From: Candidatus Nomurabacteria bacterium
GTDB taxonomy: Bacteria; Patescibacteriota; Minisyncoccia; Phycocordibacterales; UBA918
Reading direction: 5' to 3'
DNA length: 5,133 nucleotides
Assembly (NCBI GenBank): GCA_943359405.1
Contig: CALRHO010000056.1
Location: 1 to 5,133, forward strand
This document shows positions 4,680 to 5,133 of the stretch, one piece after another. Under the pieces are notes generated by a model. That model was not told where the DNA came from and ran no database searches. It saw nothing but the letters and a program-made list of their open reading frames with translations. The first letter of the stretch is position 1, and each line of letters begins with the position of its first letter. The translations under genes were made by a program, and so were the position numbers.

Positions 4680-4687
4680 CGTTGCAC
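4657..4687 (-). repeat. 12-bp tandem repeat containing duplicated start codons
   Basis: On the minus strand GTGCAACGATGC occurs twice in a row and is followed by a partial third copy, GTGCAAC (about 2.6 units). Each full unit supplies an ATG and encodes MRAT in frame, so the protein begins MRATMRATR. The first unit overlaps the last G of the Shine-Dalgarno, so unit number sets how many candidate starts follow it. Confidence 0.85.
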
Positions 4688-4693
4688 CCTCCC
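4687..4693 (-). promoter_or_regulatory. Strong Shine-Dalgarno deciding the start of the 82-residue protein
   Basis: GGGAGGG on the minus strand lies 7 bases before the ATG at 4679 and 19 before the ATG at 4667. The spacing supports 4679 as the start. Most other genes in the window lack a comparable site. Confidence 0.7.
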
Positions 4694-4705
4694 TTTTCTT
4701 CACAC

Positions 4706-4734
4706 ACCATAGCGCGACTACCCGGTGCGGTCAA
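4706..4734 (-). promoter_or_regulatory. Sigma70-type promoter of the small membrane protein operon
   Basis: On the minus strand TTGACC (4734-4729), a 17-bp spacer and TATGGT (4711-4706) form a near-consensus promoter. The predicted start is A at 4699, giving a 20-nt leader that contains the Shine-Dalgarno. Confidence 0.7.
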
Positions 4735-4827
4735 AGAGGGAGGTTGTAACTGTAACTACTGGCTGCACCGGTGGTCATTGATCACTAAGCTGACTGGTTC
4801 ACTTTGTTCGGAATCCGCTACGTACTT

Positions 4828-4936
4828 GCGACCCCGCCCCACCGACGCCCAGCCGTCGCTTCGCTTTGGCTGGGTCCCCGTCGGCGGGGTTCGATCCCCG
4901 CCGGAAGCCAAACGGCAACGGCCCCCATGCTCTCGC
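4828..4936 (+). repeat. 109-bp structured direct repeat, copy 1
   Basis: Identical to 5025-5133. It contains a compound hairpin: 4831-4837/4884-4890 (ACCCCGC), 4842-4847/4879-4884 (CCGACG) and 4848-4854/4868-4874 (CCCAGCC). A second, competing hairpin, GGCGGGG-TTCGAT-CCCCGCC (4883-4902), reuses the same GCGGGG arm. The latter followed by GGAAGCCA resembles a tRNA T-arm and acceptor end, but the loop is one base short and no 5' half exists. The orientation of the element is unknown; the plus strand is assigned by the T-arm resemblance. Confidence 0.88.
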
Positions 4937-4953
4937 ATGTGGGCCGGCCGTTT
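4910..4953. other. Long hairpin straddling the end of repeat copy 1
   Basis: AAACGGC (4910-4916) pairs with GCCGTTT (4947-4953). Inside it, GGCCCCCATGC (4920-4930) pairs with GCATGTGGGCC (4935-4945) apart from one mismatch, around a TCTC loop. There is no T-tract, so it is not a standard terminator. Its right arm lies outside the shared repeat as visible here; whether the second copy has it too is hidden by the window end. Confidence 0.7.
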
Positions 4954-5024
4954 GTGCTCCCGCCAGGAATCGGTCACCACTGCAGCTGCTTTGTTCGCCT
5001 CTGGCTCCAAACCAGCACGCAGTC

Positions 5025-5133
5025 GCGACCCCGCCCCACCGACGCCCAGCCGTCGCTTCGCTTTGGCTGGGTCCCCGTCGGCGGGGTTCGATCCCCGCCG
5101 GAAGCCAAACGGCAACGGCCCCCATGCTCTCGC
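5025..5133 (+). repeat. 109-bp structured direct repeat, copy 2 (runs to window end)
   Basis: Identical base for base to 4828-4936 and cut by the window edge in the loop of the terminal hairpin, so the true repeat may be longer. The offset between copies is 197 bp. Two such copies suggest a tandem array or a dispersed family; further copies beyond the window cannot be seen. Confidence 0.88.

Larger units (their letters stand above)
4735..5133. other. Non-coding region carrying a 197-bp-period structured repeat
   Basis: I see no credible gene in this stretch. Long minus-strand open frames exist only because the sequence is GC-rich and repetitive; their translations repeat the same low-complexity text in both copies and have no family-like features. 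The region holds the two repeat copies described separately and an 88-bp spacer. The flanks before each copy share little beyond TTTGTTCG (4803-4810 and 4990-4997). Confidence 0.6.

Noticed and set aside
4680..4703. GTG start at 4703 for the small membrane protein
   Set aside because: It lies at or before the predicted transcription start and lacks a Shine-Dalgarno; the ATG at 4679 is ideally spaced from GGGAGGG.
4883..4910. Genuine tRNA 3' half in the right-hand repeat
   Set aside because: The T-loop is six bases instead of seven when the stem pairs fully, and no D-arm, anticodon arm or 5' acceptor strand lies upstream.
4756..5125. Minus-strand ORFs of 108-119 residues over the right-hand repeats
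   Set aside because: They encode the same text twice because of the DNA repeat, switch content between copies, and have no promoter, Shine-Dalgarno or recognisable domain.
4828..5133. CRISPR array or integron attC array
   Set aside because: The repeat is too long (at least 109 bp) with an 88-bp spacer and only two copies; no GTTRRRY/RYYYAAC attC ends or cas or integrase genes are visible.

Overview
The window reads as a compact bacterial chromosome segment, most likely from a Patescibacteria/Candidate Phyla Radiation genome. This is inferred from very tight gene packing, 4-bp ATGA overlaps, a short pilM-pilN-pilO cluster ending in a small RDW-type membrane protein, a free-standing tRNA-binding domain, a tRNA gene without an encoded CCA end, and weak or absent ribosome binding sites on most genes. 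No rRNA or ribosomal protein gene is present to fix the taxonomy.

Left part (1-667), plus strand, non-coding. A bidirectional terminator hairpin (11-60) is followed by a complete stand-alone RNA gene: sigma70-type promoter (72-100), a structured transcript of about 225 nt (107-331) and a perfect intrinsic terminator (295-331). I do not recognise the RNA class; it is the best candidate for something undescribed. A tRNA-Arg(UCU) gene follows (367-438) with its own promoter. A 43-bp copy of its 3' end plus trailer is repeated exactly 150 bp downstream, in a hairpin-rich intergenic stretch.

Central part (668-3380), minus strand. A four-gene type IV pilus inner-membrane cluster in the order pilM, pilN, pilO and an unnamed membrane protein with a disordered acidic tail. 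PilM is a cytoplasmic actin-like ring protein. PilN and PilO are bitopic proteins expected to form the alignment platform above it. The last protein is probably an accessory of the same complex.

Right-centre (3415-4169), minus strand. ruvX (pre-16S rRNA nuclease / Holliday junction resolvase-like) and a 110-residue EMAP-II/Trbp-type tRNA-binding domain protein form an operon closed by a terminator at 3415-3443. Next (4202-4711) comes an operon of two tiny, unrecognised membrane proteins (82 and 56 residues). One of them, at 4248-4418, is short enough to be missed by usual ORF cut-offs. This operon has the clearest promoter and the best Shine-Dalgarno sites in the window and ends at a strong terminator.

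Right edge (4735-5133). Non-coding sequence holding two identical copies of an element of at least 109 bp, 197 bp apart. The element is packed with mutually exclusive helices, one resembling a tRNA T-arm. The second copy runs to the window edge.
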